This document shows positions 1-6,322 of a DNA stretch of 9,079 nucleotides, one piece after another (positions within the stretch are counted from its first letter, which is position 1; every line of letters starts with the position of its first letter). Source of the DNA: an uncultured Planctomycetaceae bacterium (GTDB lineage: Bacteria; Planctomycetota; Planctomycetia; Pirellulales; UBA1268); contig CAJAYZ010000061.1 in NCBI GenBank assembly GCA_903949225.1, positions 1 to 9,079 on the forward strand, given 5' to 3'. The notes under the pieces were generated by a model. The model did no database searches, had not been told where the DNA came from, and saw nothing but the letters and a program-made list of their open reading frames with translations. Position numbers and translations under genes: made by a program.

Positions 1-1593
1 CTGCTCGAGGTCGAGCGTGATCGAAGTCTGCGTGACGAGCCGATAGAACGACTCGATCGGCCCGCCGCCGGGGGCGATCGTCGAATCTCCCGTCACCTGG
101 CTCTCGAAGAGCCGCTGGATGAACTCGCGAAACAGACCGACGAGGACCACCGAGAGCGTGGCGAGGAGGGCGACCGGCCCGGCGAGAAACGTGCTGAACA
201 TCACGCCGAGAGCCGTCACCAACAGCATCGAGAACCAGATTCCGAGGCAGCTCTTGAGGTAGTTCCAGGCGAACGACCCGTTGCCGCTGCGAACGTAGAA
301 ATCGGCCTGGGCGACGCCGAAATACTGCCCCGGCTCGAGGCACTGGAGGACAACCTCCACCTTGCCGTCGGAGACGATGTCGCGGTAGAGGTCGACCTGC
401 TTCGTGCCGCCATCGGTGGTGGTCGTGGAGAGGGCCAGCGGCACCTTCCACTCGTCGATCGTGAACTCCTTGGCGGTGAAATACCGCGGATCGGACTGGA
501 GCCCACTGGTCGGATTGCGAACGCGAACGCTTCCGGCAATCCCCTTCTCGATGTTCCCCTTGTGGGTGCGGAAGACGCGGACGAGCATCTCGAGCGGCAG
601 CCCGTCGGGGAAATCCGCCGCGTTCACCCCTTCAAAGGTCCAGATGGCCGCGGCGAGCTTTCCCCCCTCGATGTACTGGCGGTAGGACCACTCGGCCCCG
701 ACACTGATCCCCTTGGCGCTGGCTTGCCCCTGACGGTCGAGGAATCGCAGCGTGCCCCGGAGCGGCTTGCGTGCCTCGAGAAGGCCGAGCGGCGGGGTGA
801 GACGATAGCCGGTCTTGCCGCCGTTGGTCACCGCCTCGATCTCGTGGCGGTGCCCTTGGATGTGGTCGGTGCGCCCACTGCCGTCGGCCGACAGTTCGAC
901 CCGGTGGCGGTGGCCGCGGTCGAGGCTCGTGCGCCCCTCGTACCCGGTCACGGTGCCGTCCTCGGAGCGGATCTCGATGACATCCTCAGCCGTGAGTTCG
1001 TGGCCGTGCTGCACACTCCGCACCACAAACCCCCAGCCCACGGCCCCCATCACGGCCAGCAGCGCCGTGCCGACCACGGAAAAACCAAGCATGCGGCCCA
1101 AAACCACTTCCCCGGTTCGCACTGGCTTGGTGGTCACCGTCTGGATGGCCTTGGCCTTGAAGTCGGCCGGGAGGCTGAAGACGGAGAGGATCAGGGTCAC
1201 CATGCAGACAAGGAAGTTTGTCGCGGTGAGAATGAATCCGAGGTAGAGCTTGCCCGGGTTGACGCTCGCTGGGTCGAGGAACCAACCGGCGAAGAGCACG
1301 AGGATCGCGAACAGCGCGAGCACCACCAAGACGTTGCGCCGCAGCGCCTCCTGGATGGCGAGTCTGGCGAGCGCCCAGATCCGCCGCGGGGACATCCCGG
1401 CGAGGTCCTGAACACCGGAGAGGATCCCCCGGTAGACACGGTCACCGGCCTGCAATGGCCCGTACACGGCCGACTGCACGAGCCAGGATGCCGCCGCGGC
1501 AATCACCGCGAGGAGACTCGCGGCAAACAGATACCAGAGGAACGCCGGGCCGATCCACTGCGAGAACTTCGGAATCGCCTCTTCCAGAACCAT
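1..1593 (-). CDS. ABC-2 type transporter permease (C-terminus beyond window)
   Basis: Membrane half of an ABC exporter; the substrate cannot be told from sequence. The frame is open from the ATG at 1593 to the left edge (531 codons visible), so the C-terminus is missing. The start is well fixed: an in-frame TGA lies seven codons upstream, with no alternative start between. Hydrophobic segments appear at about residues 17-39, 88-106, 117-140 and 169-191. A long hydrophilic domain follows (about 192-445, probably outside the membrane), then another hydrophobic stretch at about 447-490. Between the third and fourth segments is a conserved-looking cytoplasmic loop (LPADFKAKAIQTVTTKPVRT, then GEVVLGR), which I recognise from ABC-2 permeases. 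The outer domain has unusual His clusters (GHRHR, GHRHE). The gene starts 98 bases after the ATPase gene stops, on the same strand, so the two probably form one operon and one transporter. Family assignment is good; function is unknown. Confidence 0.82.
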   Translation of the reverse strand, partial: MVLEEAIPKFSQWIGPAFLWYLFAASLLAVIAAAASWLVQSAVYGPLQAGDRVYRGILSGVQDLAGMSPRRIWALARLAIQEALRRNVLVVLALFAILVLFAGWFLDPASVNPGKLYLGFILTATNFLVCMVTLILSVFSLPADFKAKAIQTVTTKPVRTGEVVLGRMLGFSVVGTALLAVMGAVGWGFVVRSVQHGHELTAEDVIEIRSEDGTVTGYEGRTSLDRGHRHRVELSADGSGRTDHIQGHRHEIEAVTNGGKTGYRLTPPLGLLEARKPLRGTLRFLDRQGQASAKGISVGAEWSYRQYIEGGKLAAAIWTFEGVNAADFPDGLPLEMLVRVFRTHKGNIEKGIAGSVRVRNPTSGLQSDPRYFTAKEFTIDEWKVPLALSTTTTDGGTKQVDLYRDIVSDGKVEVVLQCLEPGQYFGVAQADFYVRSGNGSFAWNYLKSCLGIWFSMLLVTALGVMFSTFLAGPVALLATLSVVLVGLFREFIQRLFESQVTGDSTIAPGGGPIESFYRLVTQTSITLDLEQ

Positions 1594-1691
1594 GTGCCGC
1601 TGCCCCGCTGCGTGTCACCACTCACCACACCCATGTTGCACGATCAACCCCGCCCCAAACTCTCCCCTCGGCCCCTGTCCACCGATCCGTC

Positions 1692-2603
1692 CTACCCCTG
1701 ACGGGCCCGCCGGCCAGGCCGCGCCTCGGTGTCGCGAACGACGTCGAGGAACAGGTCTTCGAGGGTGGTGCGGGGATTGCCGATCTCGATATCCTCCCCA
1801 CCGTGGCGCCGGAGCACTTCGCGAATCTCCTCGGTCGCCGCGGCCGACAGCCCCTTGGCCCGGATCTGCGTGACGTCGGTGACCCGGAGGAGATCATCGA
1901 CGCGACCGAGTTCCTTGAGCTCGCCCTGATGGAGGACGGCGATCCGATCACAGACGTCCTCAACGTCGGCAAGGAGGTGCGAGGACATGATGACCGTCTT
2001 CCCCTTCTCCCGCAGTTCGATGATGAGGTCCTTCATCTCGCGCGTCCCGATCGGATCGAGCCCGCTGGTCGGCTCGTCGAGGATGACCAATTCTGGATCG
2101 TTGATCAGCGCCTGGGCGACGCCGATGCGTCGAGTCATGCCCTTGGAATACTCCCGGAGTTGACGCTTGCGGTCACGCTCCAAGCCCACGCGCTTGATGA
2201 GGGCTGCCGCACGGCGCTTGCGCTCGTCGGGGGGCATGTCGAAGAGGCGGCCGTAGAAGTCGAGCGTCTCTTCGGCGTCGAGAAACTTGTAGAGGTACGA
2301 CTCCTCGGGCAGGTAGCCGATCCGCTCGTTCTTGGAGACGTCGGTCGCTTCCTTGCCGAACACGAACGCCTCGCCCGACGTCGGAAAGATGAGCCCGAGG
2401 AGGAGCTTCATCGTCGTCGTCTTGCCAGAACCGTTCGGGCCGAGGAGGCCGAAGATCTCGCCGCGCCGGATCTCCAGATCGAGCGGCTTGAGCGCTACTT
2501 TCTTGCTCCGGCCCCAGAAGTCCCGGTAGGTCTTCGCCAAGTTGCGGGCCTCGACGATCACCTCGCCGTGCTCCCGTCTCACCGTCCGTTCCTGCGCTGC
2601 CAT
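1692..2603 (-). CDS. ABC transporter ATP-binding protein (ABC-2 exporter class)
   Basis: Cytoplasmic ATPase that should power the permease encoded just downstream. The protein is 303 residues. It has Walker A GPNGSGKTT (55-63), GYLPEES in the Q-loop region (96-102, Glu where many ABC proteins have Gln), signature YSKGMTRR (152-159), Walker B LVILDEP (172-178), the D-loop SGLD (180-183) and the switch His in SSHLL (H209). YSKGM in place of LSGGQ is common in ABC-2/export ATPases. The frame stays open upstream to 2885, but the ATG at 2603 is preferred. A strong Shine-Dalgarno GAGGAAGG lies four bases before it, and the extra upstream residues are low-complexity and unlike the family. The C-terminal ~75 residues after the nucleotide-binding core form a small accessory domain, usual for this class. 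Probably co-transcribed with the permease. Confidence 0.93.
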   Translation of the reverse strand: MAAQERTVRREHGEVIVEARNLAKTYRDFWGRSKKVALKPLDLEIRRGEIFGLLGPNGSGKTTTMKLLLGLIFPTSGEAFVFGKEATDVSKNERIGYLPEESYLYKFLDAEETLDFYGRLFDMPPDERKRRAAALIKRVGLERDRKRQLREYSKGMTRRIGVAQALINDPELVILDEPTSGLDPIGTREMKDLIIELREKGKTVIMSSHLLADVEDVCDRIAVLHQGELKELGRVDDLLRVTDVTQIRAKGLSAAATEEIREVLRRHGGEDIEIGNPRTTLEDLFLDVVRDTEARPGRRARQG

Positions 2604-2714
2604 GGAACCTTCCTCGTGATGCCCGAACTTCGTTCGTTGGACTGGCGAAACCTGCCGAAATCCCCCACCAACAATGCAACCACCACGTTGTACAGACAAG
2701 TCGCCAATTGTGTA

Positions 2715-2728
2715 GGGGCCCAAGCCCC
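2715..2728. repeat. Short GC-rich inverted repeat
   Basis: GGGGC (2715-2719) and GCCCC (2724-2728) are perfectly complementary around a four-base loop, CCAA. There is no T-run on either side, so it is not a convincing intrinsic terminator. On the minus strand it would fall far upstream of the ABC ATPase start and could be in its leader. A stem this short may be chance in GC-rich DNA. Confidence 0.4.
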
Positions 2729-2730
2729 AG

Positions 2731-2769
2731 ACACAGAACCCGAACACAGAACCCGAACAGGGAGCCCGC
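2731..2769. repeat. 13-base tandem repeat, two exact copies plus a decayed third
   Basis: The unit ACACAGAACCCGA occurs at 2731-2743 and 2744-2756 with no mismatch. A third, degenerate unit at 2757-2769 matches at 9 of 13 positions. The core CAGAACCCGA recurs at 2850-2859, spanning the edge of a hairpin loop. No coding role is seen. It could be replication slippage or a cluster of binding sites; the sequence alone does not decide. Confidence 0.6.
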
Positions 2770-2843
2770 GGAACGGCGCCGGAGGGGGAGTCGCCCGGAC
2801 CGACCGCTGCCCCCCGAAAGGCGTCGCCAAACCCTCCCTCAGG

Positions 2844-2866
2844 GCCGGGCAGAACCCGAGCCCGGC
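2844..2866. repeat. GC-only hairpin with 7-base stem
   Basis: GCCGGGC (2844-2850) and GCCCGGC (2860-2866) are exact inverted repeats around a nine-base loop, AGAACCCGA. That loop matches nine of the thirteen bases of the tandem repeat unit ~100 bases to the left. No T-tract follows in either direction. It sits about 70 bases upstream of the DUF1559 promoter. A structural or protein-binding role is possible but unproven. Confidence 0.5.
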
Positions 2867-2932
2867 GCTGCGATCCACTCGCCAACTACGCAGCTGACCG
2901 TCCGATGGTTTGCCCCTCCGGCCCCCGGGAGG

Positions 2933-2960
2933 TTGACACCGACGCTCAGAAGGAGATAAT
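2933..2960 (+). promoter_or_regulatory. Sigma70-type promoter of the DUF1559 gene
   Basis: A perfect -35 box TTGACA (2933-2938) is followed after 16 bases by GATAAT (2955-2960), five of six matches to the -10 consensus. Transcription would start near 2967, giving a leader of about 42 bases before the preferred ATG at 3009. This is the best housekeeping-type promoter I can see in the window, and it stands out in GC-rich surroundings. The predicted start point falls at the left edge of the palindrome at 2966-2990, so a protein bound there would block initiation. Confidence 0.72.
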
Positions 2961-2965
2961 TCGCT

Positions 2966-2990
2966 AACGAGAATGAGTCTCAATATCGTT
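2966..2990. promoter_or_regulatory. Fur-like palindromic operator at the transcription start
   Basis: A 25-base palindrome is centred on T2978. Ten of the twelve base pairs around the centre are complementary: outer arms AACGA and TCGTT, inner arms TGAG and CTCA. The 21 bases 2968-2988 match an idealised 21-base Fur consensus (TGATAAT-type overlapping half-sites) at 15 positions, by hand alignment. The core GAGAATGAGTCTC differs by one base from the GAGAATGATTCTC core seen in many Fur sites. Its placement immediately after the -10 box is typical of a repressor site. Iron-type control by a Fur-family regulator is an inference; another dimeric repressor could bind the same symmetry. Basis: symmetry and position are seen; the identity of the binder is inferred. 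Confidence 0.6.
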
Positions 2991-3008
2991 GAGGAGCATT
3001 TTTTCACC

Positions 3009-4061
3009 ATGAAAGCCTTTGAAGATAGCTCTGACGGTGGTGCCTGCGGGCGGCTGCGGGCACCTCCGAATCGCGGCGCCTTCACGCTCGTTGAACTGCT
3101 GGTCGTGATTGCCATCATCGGCACGCTTGTCGGCCTCCTCCTTCCCGCGGTTCAGGCCGCCCGGGAAGCGGCGCGACGGATGCAGTGCCAAAATCATCTC
3201 AAGCAATGGACGCTGGCGCTGGCCAATCACGAAGGGGCGACCCGCCGCTACCCTCCCCTCCGAACCTGGGGTGGGGCAGTGGCCACGCCGGGGAGTTCGT
3301 GGTCGGCCCAGGCGCGACTGCTCCCGTACGTCGAGGAAGTCGCCGTCGGATCCGAAATCGCCCGACAACTCGGTGTTGATTACTCCGCGGCCCGCTTAGC
3401 CGACGGGGTCACCCAGATCTCGTCGCTGCGGATCGCCCCCCTGCTCTGCCCGTCAGAGAAGAACGACCGCCAGCGTGTCGACGGCAGCACCCTCTATTAC
3501 CCGCTCAACTACGGCGTGAACGCCGGCACTTGGCTCGTGCTAGATCCCGTCACCGGCGAGACCGGGGATGGGACGTTCGTCGTCAACGGGCGTCTCCGCT
3601 CCGCCGACGTTCTCGACGGGCTCTCCCACACGCTCGCCTTCGCCGAAGTCCGGGCCTACACCCCGTACCGCCGCGACACCGCCGCCGCCCGGAGCGCCGC
3701 CCCCTCGTTGGCTGCTGGGATTCCCAGCGGAGGCACCGTGAAGGCCGACAGCGGCCATACCGAGTGGGTGGACGGCCGCGTCCATCAATCGGGCTTCACT
3801 GCCACCTTTCCCCCCGGATCGAGTTTCCGCGTGACGGTCAACGGCGTCGAGGTGGACGGCGATTGGAACAACCAACGGGAGGCGATGTCGGCGACCGCGC
3901 CGACGATGGCCGCAGTCACCGCCCGAAGCTACCACCCCGGACTGGTCAATGCCGCGCTGATGGACGGTAGTGTCCGCGGCTTCTCCACCGACATCACCCA
4001 GGAGATGTGGCGGGCGTTGGCGACTCGTTCAAGCGGGGAAGTCGACGCGTCCGCTCCCTGA
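3009..4061 (+). CDS. DUF1559 pseudopilin-like protein with H-X9-DG motif
   Basis: Type IV pilin/type II secretion pseudopilin-like membrane-anchored protein, 350 residues, role unknown. A 24-residue leader ends in RGA, then FTLVELLVVIAIIG (from residue 25) with the conserved Glu at mature position 5. This is a prepilin-peptidase site with Ala rather than Gly at -1. The hydrophobic helix (about 27-50) runs into PAVQAAREAARRMQC, the DUF1559 hallmark. Near the C-terminus, His309 is followed after nine residues by DG (319-320), the H-X9-DG motif of planctomycete members. ATG 3009 is preferred over ATG 2973. It follows GAGGAG (2991-2996, 12 bases upstream, somewhat far), whereas 2973 lies only a few bases from the predicted transcription start and inside the operator palindrome. 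The gene stands alone, converging on the next gene with a 22-base gap, and no secretion or pilus genes are nearby. The family is certain; the function is not known. Confidence 0.92.
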   Translation: MKAFEDSSDGGACGRLRAPPNRGAFTLVELLVVIAIIGTLVGLLLPAVQAAREAARRMQCQNHLKQWTLALANHEGATRRYPPLRTWGGAVATPGSSWSAQARLLPYVEEVAVGSEIARQLGVDYSAARLADGVTQISSLRIAPLLCPSEKNDRQRVDGSTLYYPLNYGVNAGTWLVLDPVTGETGDGTFVVNGRLRSADVLDGLSHTLAFAEVRAYTPYRRDTAAARSAAPSLAAGIPSGGTVKADSGHTEWVDGRVHQSGFTATFPPGSSFRVTVNGVEVDGDWNNQREAMSATAPTMAAVTARSYHPGLVNAALMDGSVRGFSTDITQEMWRALATRSSGEVDASAP

Positions 4062-4083
4062 CGGCAACCGCGGCCAGAGACGC

Positions 4084-4947
4084 TCAGCGGCCCAGAGCCT
4101 GGCTGGCACTCGGGGTCACCGGCTCCACAGCCTCCGCCGCAGCAGCCCGCTCGCTGACCACGGCGACCGAGCGGTGCGCCATCAGCAGCTCGTTCTGGGT
4201 GAACCAGGCATCATCGGGGCGGCCAAGCCGATCGATCTTCTTGGCGGAGAGCTCCTCCCAGGTGAGTCCGTTGGCAACGTGCCACGTGGCGGCTTGGGCG
4301 ACCTTCTGCGACAGTTCGCCGCGGCCCAGAGCCTCCAAGAGCGATTGCAGCTTGGGATCGGTGGAGAAGGTTTCGAGGGCGACGAGCTTGTAGGCCATTC
4401 GGCTCGAAGGCTCCTTCTTGCCATGCTCGAGGCAGACGGTCGTGATCCGCATGATCTTGGTTTTTTCAGGGGGCACCGAGAAGGCGCCACCCGGCATGCC
4501 ACCCATGCCGCCCCCCATGCCACCCATGCCACCGCCCATTCCCCCCATGCCGCCGCCCATGCCACCCATGCCACCCATGCCACCGCCACCCATCGCCTGT
4601 CCGCCACCCATGCCACCACCCATGCCACCCATGCCGCCGCCCATGCCACCCATCCCGCCCATGCCACCCATCTGTCGGAGCACGGGAACACCGGCGTAGG
4701 CCGCCGGCATCTTCAGCGTCAACGGCTTGTTCGACTTGTTCGTGACGAGGATTTGCGCGGAGCGAGAGTCGTTCGGAATGAACTTCACCGCCACGAGCCC
4801 GGCTGCTTCGGCGTCGAGGACGTCCTGGACCTCCGCCGTCGGCCGGTTGGCCGGTTGCTTCGTCGTCCCGGCGTCGCGGGCTTGTGCCACCACCGCAGTC
4901 AACGAGAGCGCGAGCAGGCCGAGGAAAGCGGTCAGAGAGCGGGCCAT
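4084..4947 (-). CDS. Secreted protein with Met/Gly-rich repeat, function unknown
   Basis: The protein has 287 residues. An N-terminal signal peptide (hydrophobic 5-21, probable cleavage after AQA at 21-23) points to export. Residues ~36-92 form a small domain with AVKFIPNDSRSAQILVTNKS and ending AGVPVLRQ, which looks like a beta-rich module. Residues 93-154 are a low-complexity MGG/MGGG repeat with 17 methionines. Residues ~155-245 contain VCLEHGKKEPSSRMAYKL and AAQAATWHVANGLTWEELSAKK, which I recall from uncharacterised planctomycete secreted proteins. The tail is Ala-rich. The ATG at 4947 is preceded by AAAGGG seven bases upstream and begins the signal peptide exactly. The two flanking domains look conserved while the repeat looks like an expandable linker. 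Met-rich segments can bind copper(I), but that is only a possibility here. Convergent with the DUF1559 gene; no obvious operon partner. Confidence 0.85.
   Translation of the reverse strand: MARSLTAFLGLLALSLTAVVAQARDAGTTKQPANRPTAEVQDVLDAEAAGLVAVKFIPNDSRSAQILVTNKSNKPLTLKMPAAYAGVPVLRQMGGMGGMGGMGGGMGGMGGGMGGGQAMGGGGMGGMGGMGGGMGGMGGGMGGMGGGMGGMPGGAFSVPPEKTKIMRITTVCLEHGKKEPSSRMAYKLVALETFSTDPKLQSLLEALGRGELSQKVAQAATWHVANGLTWEELSAKKIDRLGRPDDAWFTQNELLMAHRSVAVVSERAAAAEAVEPVTPSASQALGR
4486..4671 (-). repeat. Coding minisatellite: MGG/MGGG tandem repeat
   Basis: About 186 bases made of imperfect ATGGGTGGC/ATGGGCGGC units (minus strand) encode residues 93-154 of the secreted protein. Unit length alternates between three and four codons, with one QA interruption and one MPGG at the end. 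All changes keep the reading frame. Slippage should make the copy number variable between strains. Confidence 0.9.
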
Positions 4948-5026
4948 AGCAAAACCCTTTGATGCCGGAATCGAGCCGGTGCGAGGAGGATTCGAGGGGC
5001 GGAACGCCGGGCTGCCGGAGAAGCTG

Positions 5027-5085
5027 CCCTCCCCCCTCTCGAATCTAGTATGCCTTCGGTTTCAGGGGAGGGAAATCGAGAGGGG
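5027..5085. repeat. Interlocking inverted repeats upstream of the Met/Gly-repeat gene
   Basis: Two inverted repeats share this stretch. CCCCTCTCGA (5033-5042) pairs perfectly with TCGAGAGGGG (5076-5085), and CCCTCCCC (5027-5034) pairs with GGGGAGGG (5065-5072). Because the arms interleave and overlap by two bases, they can form either alternative hairpins or a pseudoknot-like fold, but not two independent full stems. The region lies about 80-140 bases upstream of the secreted protein's start and could be in its transcript leader. The arms are purine/pyrimidine-biased, so chance is a real alternative. No known riboswitch is recognised. Confidence 0.45.
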
Positions 5086-5162
5086 ATGCCAAGGGATTGC
5101 CGGACGGGGGGATGGTACCGATCGAAGGGCCGAACAACGAGCGAATGACCGGGGCCCAAGGC

Positions 5163-5198
5163 CAAAAAGAAACCCCAGGGGGGGCACCCCTGGGGTTT
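5163..5198 (-). terminator. Rho-independent terminator after rpsI
   Basis: A perfect 12-base stem, AAACCCCAGGGG (5170-5181) with CCCCTGGGGTTT (5187-5198), encloses a five-base loop. Read on the minus strand, the stem is followed by TCTTTTTGG, a T-rich tract. It begins 45 bases after the rpsI stop codon. It therefore ends the rplM-rpsI transcript and insulates the downstream secreted-protein gene, which must have its own promoter. Confidence 0.93.
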
Positions 5199-5242
5199 GC
5201 TGGTGATCGATGGCGATTGTCCGGCAGGCCGGACAGTCCAAA

Positions 5243-5662
5243 TCAACGCTTGGAGAACTGCGTGCCACGACGGGCACCGCGGAGGCCGTACTTCTTCCGC
5301 TCCTTCATGCGTCCGTCACGGGTGAGAAACCCGCCCTGACGGAGCGGTTCGGCAAGCTCGCCGTCGAAGCTCTTCAGAGCCCGGGCGATTCCGAGCCGGC
5401 AGGCGCCAGCCTGGCCGGACGGGCCGCCGCCGTCGACGGTGATGTCGACATTTACGGCCGACTGGCGACCGACGACCTCAAGAGCCCCGGAAACGAGCAC
5501 CCGATCCTTGATCGAGGGAAAATAGACGCCGAGTTCACGACCGTTGACCTTGATCGTCCCGCTGCCCGGACGCAACCGGACGCGGGCCACCGCCGTCTTG
5601 CGTCGACCGGTGGCGAGCACATCGCCGTTGTTGCGCACACTTCTCGTTCCCTGCTCGGTCAT
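5243..5662 (-). CDS. rpsI: 30S ribosomal protein S9 (uS9)
   Basis: Small-subunit ribosomal protein whose C-terminal tail reaches toward the P-site tRNA. The protein is 139 residues, slightly longer than the usual ~130 because of a short N-terminal extension. The hallmark GRRKTAVARVRL is at 19-30, followed by GSGTIKVNGRELGVYF. The middle carries GGGPSGQAGACRLGIARAL, and the C-terminus is the conserved RRGTQFSKR ending in Ser-Lys-Arg. The ATG at 5662 has GAGG nine bases upstream. It lies 75 bases downstream of rplM on the same strand, the classic rplM-rpsI pair, and is followed by a strong intrinsic terminator. Nothing is odd in the sequence. Confidence 0.98.
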   Translation of the reverse strand: MTEQGTRSVRNNGDVLATGRRKTAVARVRLRPGSGTIKVNGRELGVYFPSIKDRVLVSGALEVVGRQSAVNVDITVDGGGPSGQAGACRLGIARALKSFDGELAEPLRQGGFLTRDGRMKERKKYGLRGARRGTQFSKR

Positions 5663-5737
5663 CGAATGAGTCCTCGTGTCAGGATCCGGATTTAGCGATC
5701 GGACCCGGTGTCAGTGGTGTGGATGGAGAGGTGAAAG

Positions 5738-6172
5738 TCAGCGGGCCGCCAGTTCGAGCGTCTCCGGCATCTGGGCCTGGTGGGGATGCTCCGCACCGGC
5801 ATAGACCTTGAGTTTGTCGTGCATGTGCCGGCCCAGGCGGGTTTTCGGGAGCATGCGGCGAACCGCCTCGTCGATGATCAACTCCGGCCTGCGCTCGAGG
5901 CGCTCGGCGGCAGTCTCCGACTTGAGCCCCTGGTAACCGGTGTACCAGCGGTAGAGCTTCTGCTGCCACTTATTGCCGGTGAATTGGACCTTTTCGGCGT
6001 TCACGATGATGACGAAATCGCCGGTATCAACGTGCGGCGTGTAGGTGGGGCGATGCTTTCCCATGAGGATCATCGCGACCTCGCTCGCCAACCGGCCCAC
6101 CCGCTTGTCGGTCGCGTCGACCAGCCACCAGCGCTGCTCAACCTCGCCCTGCTTCGCCATGAACGTCTTCAT
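5738..6172 (-). CDS. rplM: 50S ribosomal protein L13 (uL13)
   Basis: Early-assembling large-subunit protein, 144 residues, the normal length. It starts MKTFMAKQGEVEQRWWLVDA, matching the usual MKTFxAK start of L13. It continues with GRLASEVA (26-33), GKHRPTYTPHVDTGDF (38-53), a TGNK motif, MLPKTRLGRHM and LKVYAG. The open frame extends upstream to 6271, but the first 33 residues of that extension are not L13-like, so ATG 6172 is chosen. GAGG lies 12 bases before it and GGGA about five bases before it, so the ribosome-binding site is moderate. It is the first gene of the rplM-rpsI unit, 150 bases after the hemW stop. Confidence 0.97.
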   Translation of the reverse strand: MKTFMAKQGEVEQRWWLVDATDKRVGRLASEVAMILMGKHRPTYTPHVDTGDFVIIVNAEKVQFTGNKWQQKLYRWYTGYQGLKSETAAERLERRPELIIDEAVRRMLPKTRLGRHMHDKLKVYAGAEHPHQAQMPETLELAAR

Positions 6173-6261
6173 TGATCCCGATGTCCTCTTTTGTCTGCGG
6201 TTCGTCGTGGCCCGCAGCCTCGTTGACCGGCAGGCGCGAACCCTCTCGACGGAAGCCCCGG

Positions 6262-6290
6262 AGGATACCAATGCCTGCCGCCCCGGGCAA
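6262..6290 (-). promoter_or_regulatory. Candidate promoter for rplM-rpsI
   Basis: On the minus strand, TTGCCC (6290-6285) and TATCCT (6267-6262) are separated by exactly 17 bases, each matching the sigma70 consensus at four of six positions. It lies in the 150-base gap between the hemW stop and the rplM start, where a ribosomal-protein promoter is expected. It would give a leader of roughly 80 bases. No autoregulatory structure was recognised in that leader. The match is modest and the call rests partly on position. Confidence 0.4.
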
Positions 6291-6322
6291 GCGACCTCCG
6301 CAGACCGCGGAAAGAGGCCGGT

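Larger units (their letters stand above)
2604..2932. other. Divergent intergenic region, no gene seen
   Basis: This is the left and middle part of the 405-base gap between the divergently transcribed ABC ATPase and DUF1559 genes. I find no convincing protein or structural RNA. It holds two short GC-rich hairpins and a tandem repeat, listed separately, and the ribosome-binding site of the ATPase (2608-2615 as read on the plus strand). The middle is rich in C and G with little A/T. A promoter for the ABC operon should lie here, but I could not identify a clear one. Confidence 0.7.

Noticed and set aside
562..1701. Plus-strand open frame of 379 codons opposite the permease
   Set aside because: The charged, His/Gly/Glu-rich translation is typical of an antisense frame in GC-rich DNA. 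The minus-strand frame encodes a coherent membrane protein throughout.
2671..2699. Possible promoter for the ABC operon on the minus strand (TTGTCT, 17 bases, CATTGT)
   Set aside because: Only four and three of six matches to consensus. Such matches are easy to find by chance, so I did not list it as a feature.
1455..2897. Plus-strand open frame of 480 codons opposite the ABC ATPase
   Set aside because: It is the antisense shadow of a gene with all ABC motifs on the minus strand. Its own translation has no recognisable domain, and it runs through the intergenic repeats.
2973..3008. Upstream ATG for the DUF1559 gene
   Set aside because: It lies inside the palindrome and about six bases from the predicted transcription start, with no ribosome-binding site. 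ATG 3009 follows GAGGAG.
4062..4083. Bidirectional terminator between the convergent DUF1559 and Met/Gly-repeat genes
   Set aside because: The 22-base gap shows no stem with a T-run in either direction.
4486..4671. CRISPR-like or non-coding satellite array
   Set aside because: Units are three to four codons long, keep frame and have no spacers. It is a coding low-complexity tract.
4418..4699. Plus-strand Pro/Met repeat protein (PPMPPMPP)
   Set aside because: Reverse reading of the Gly/Met repeat. The minus-strand frame has a signal peptide, a ribosome-binding site and conserved-looking flanking domains.
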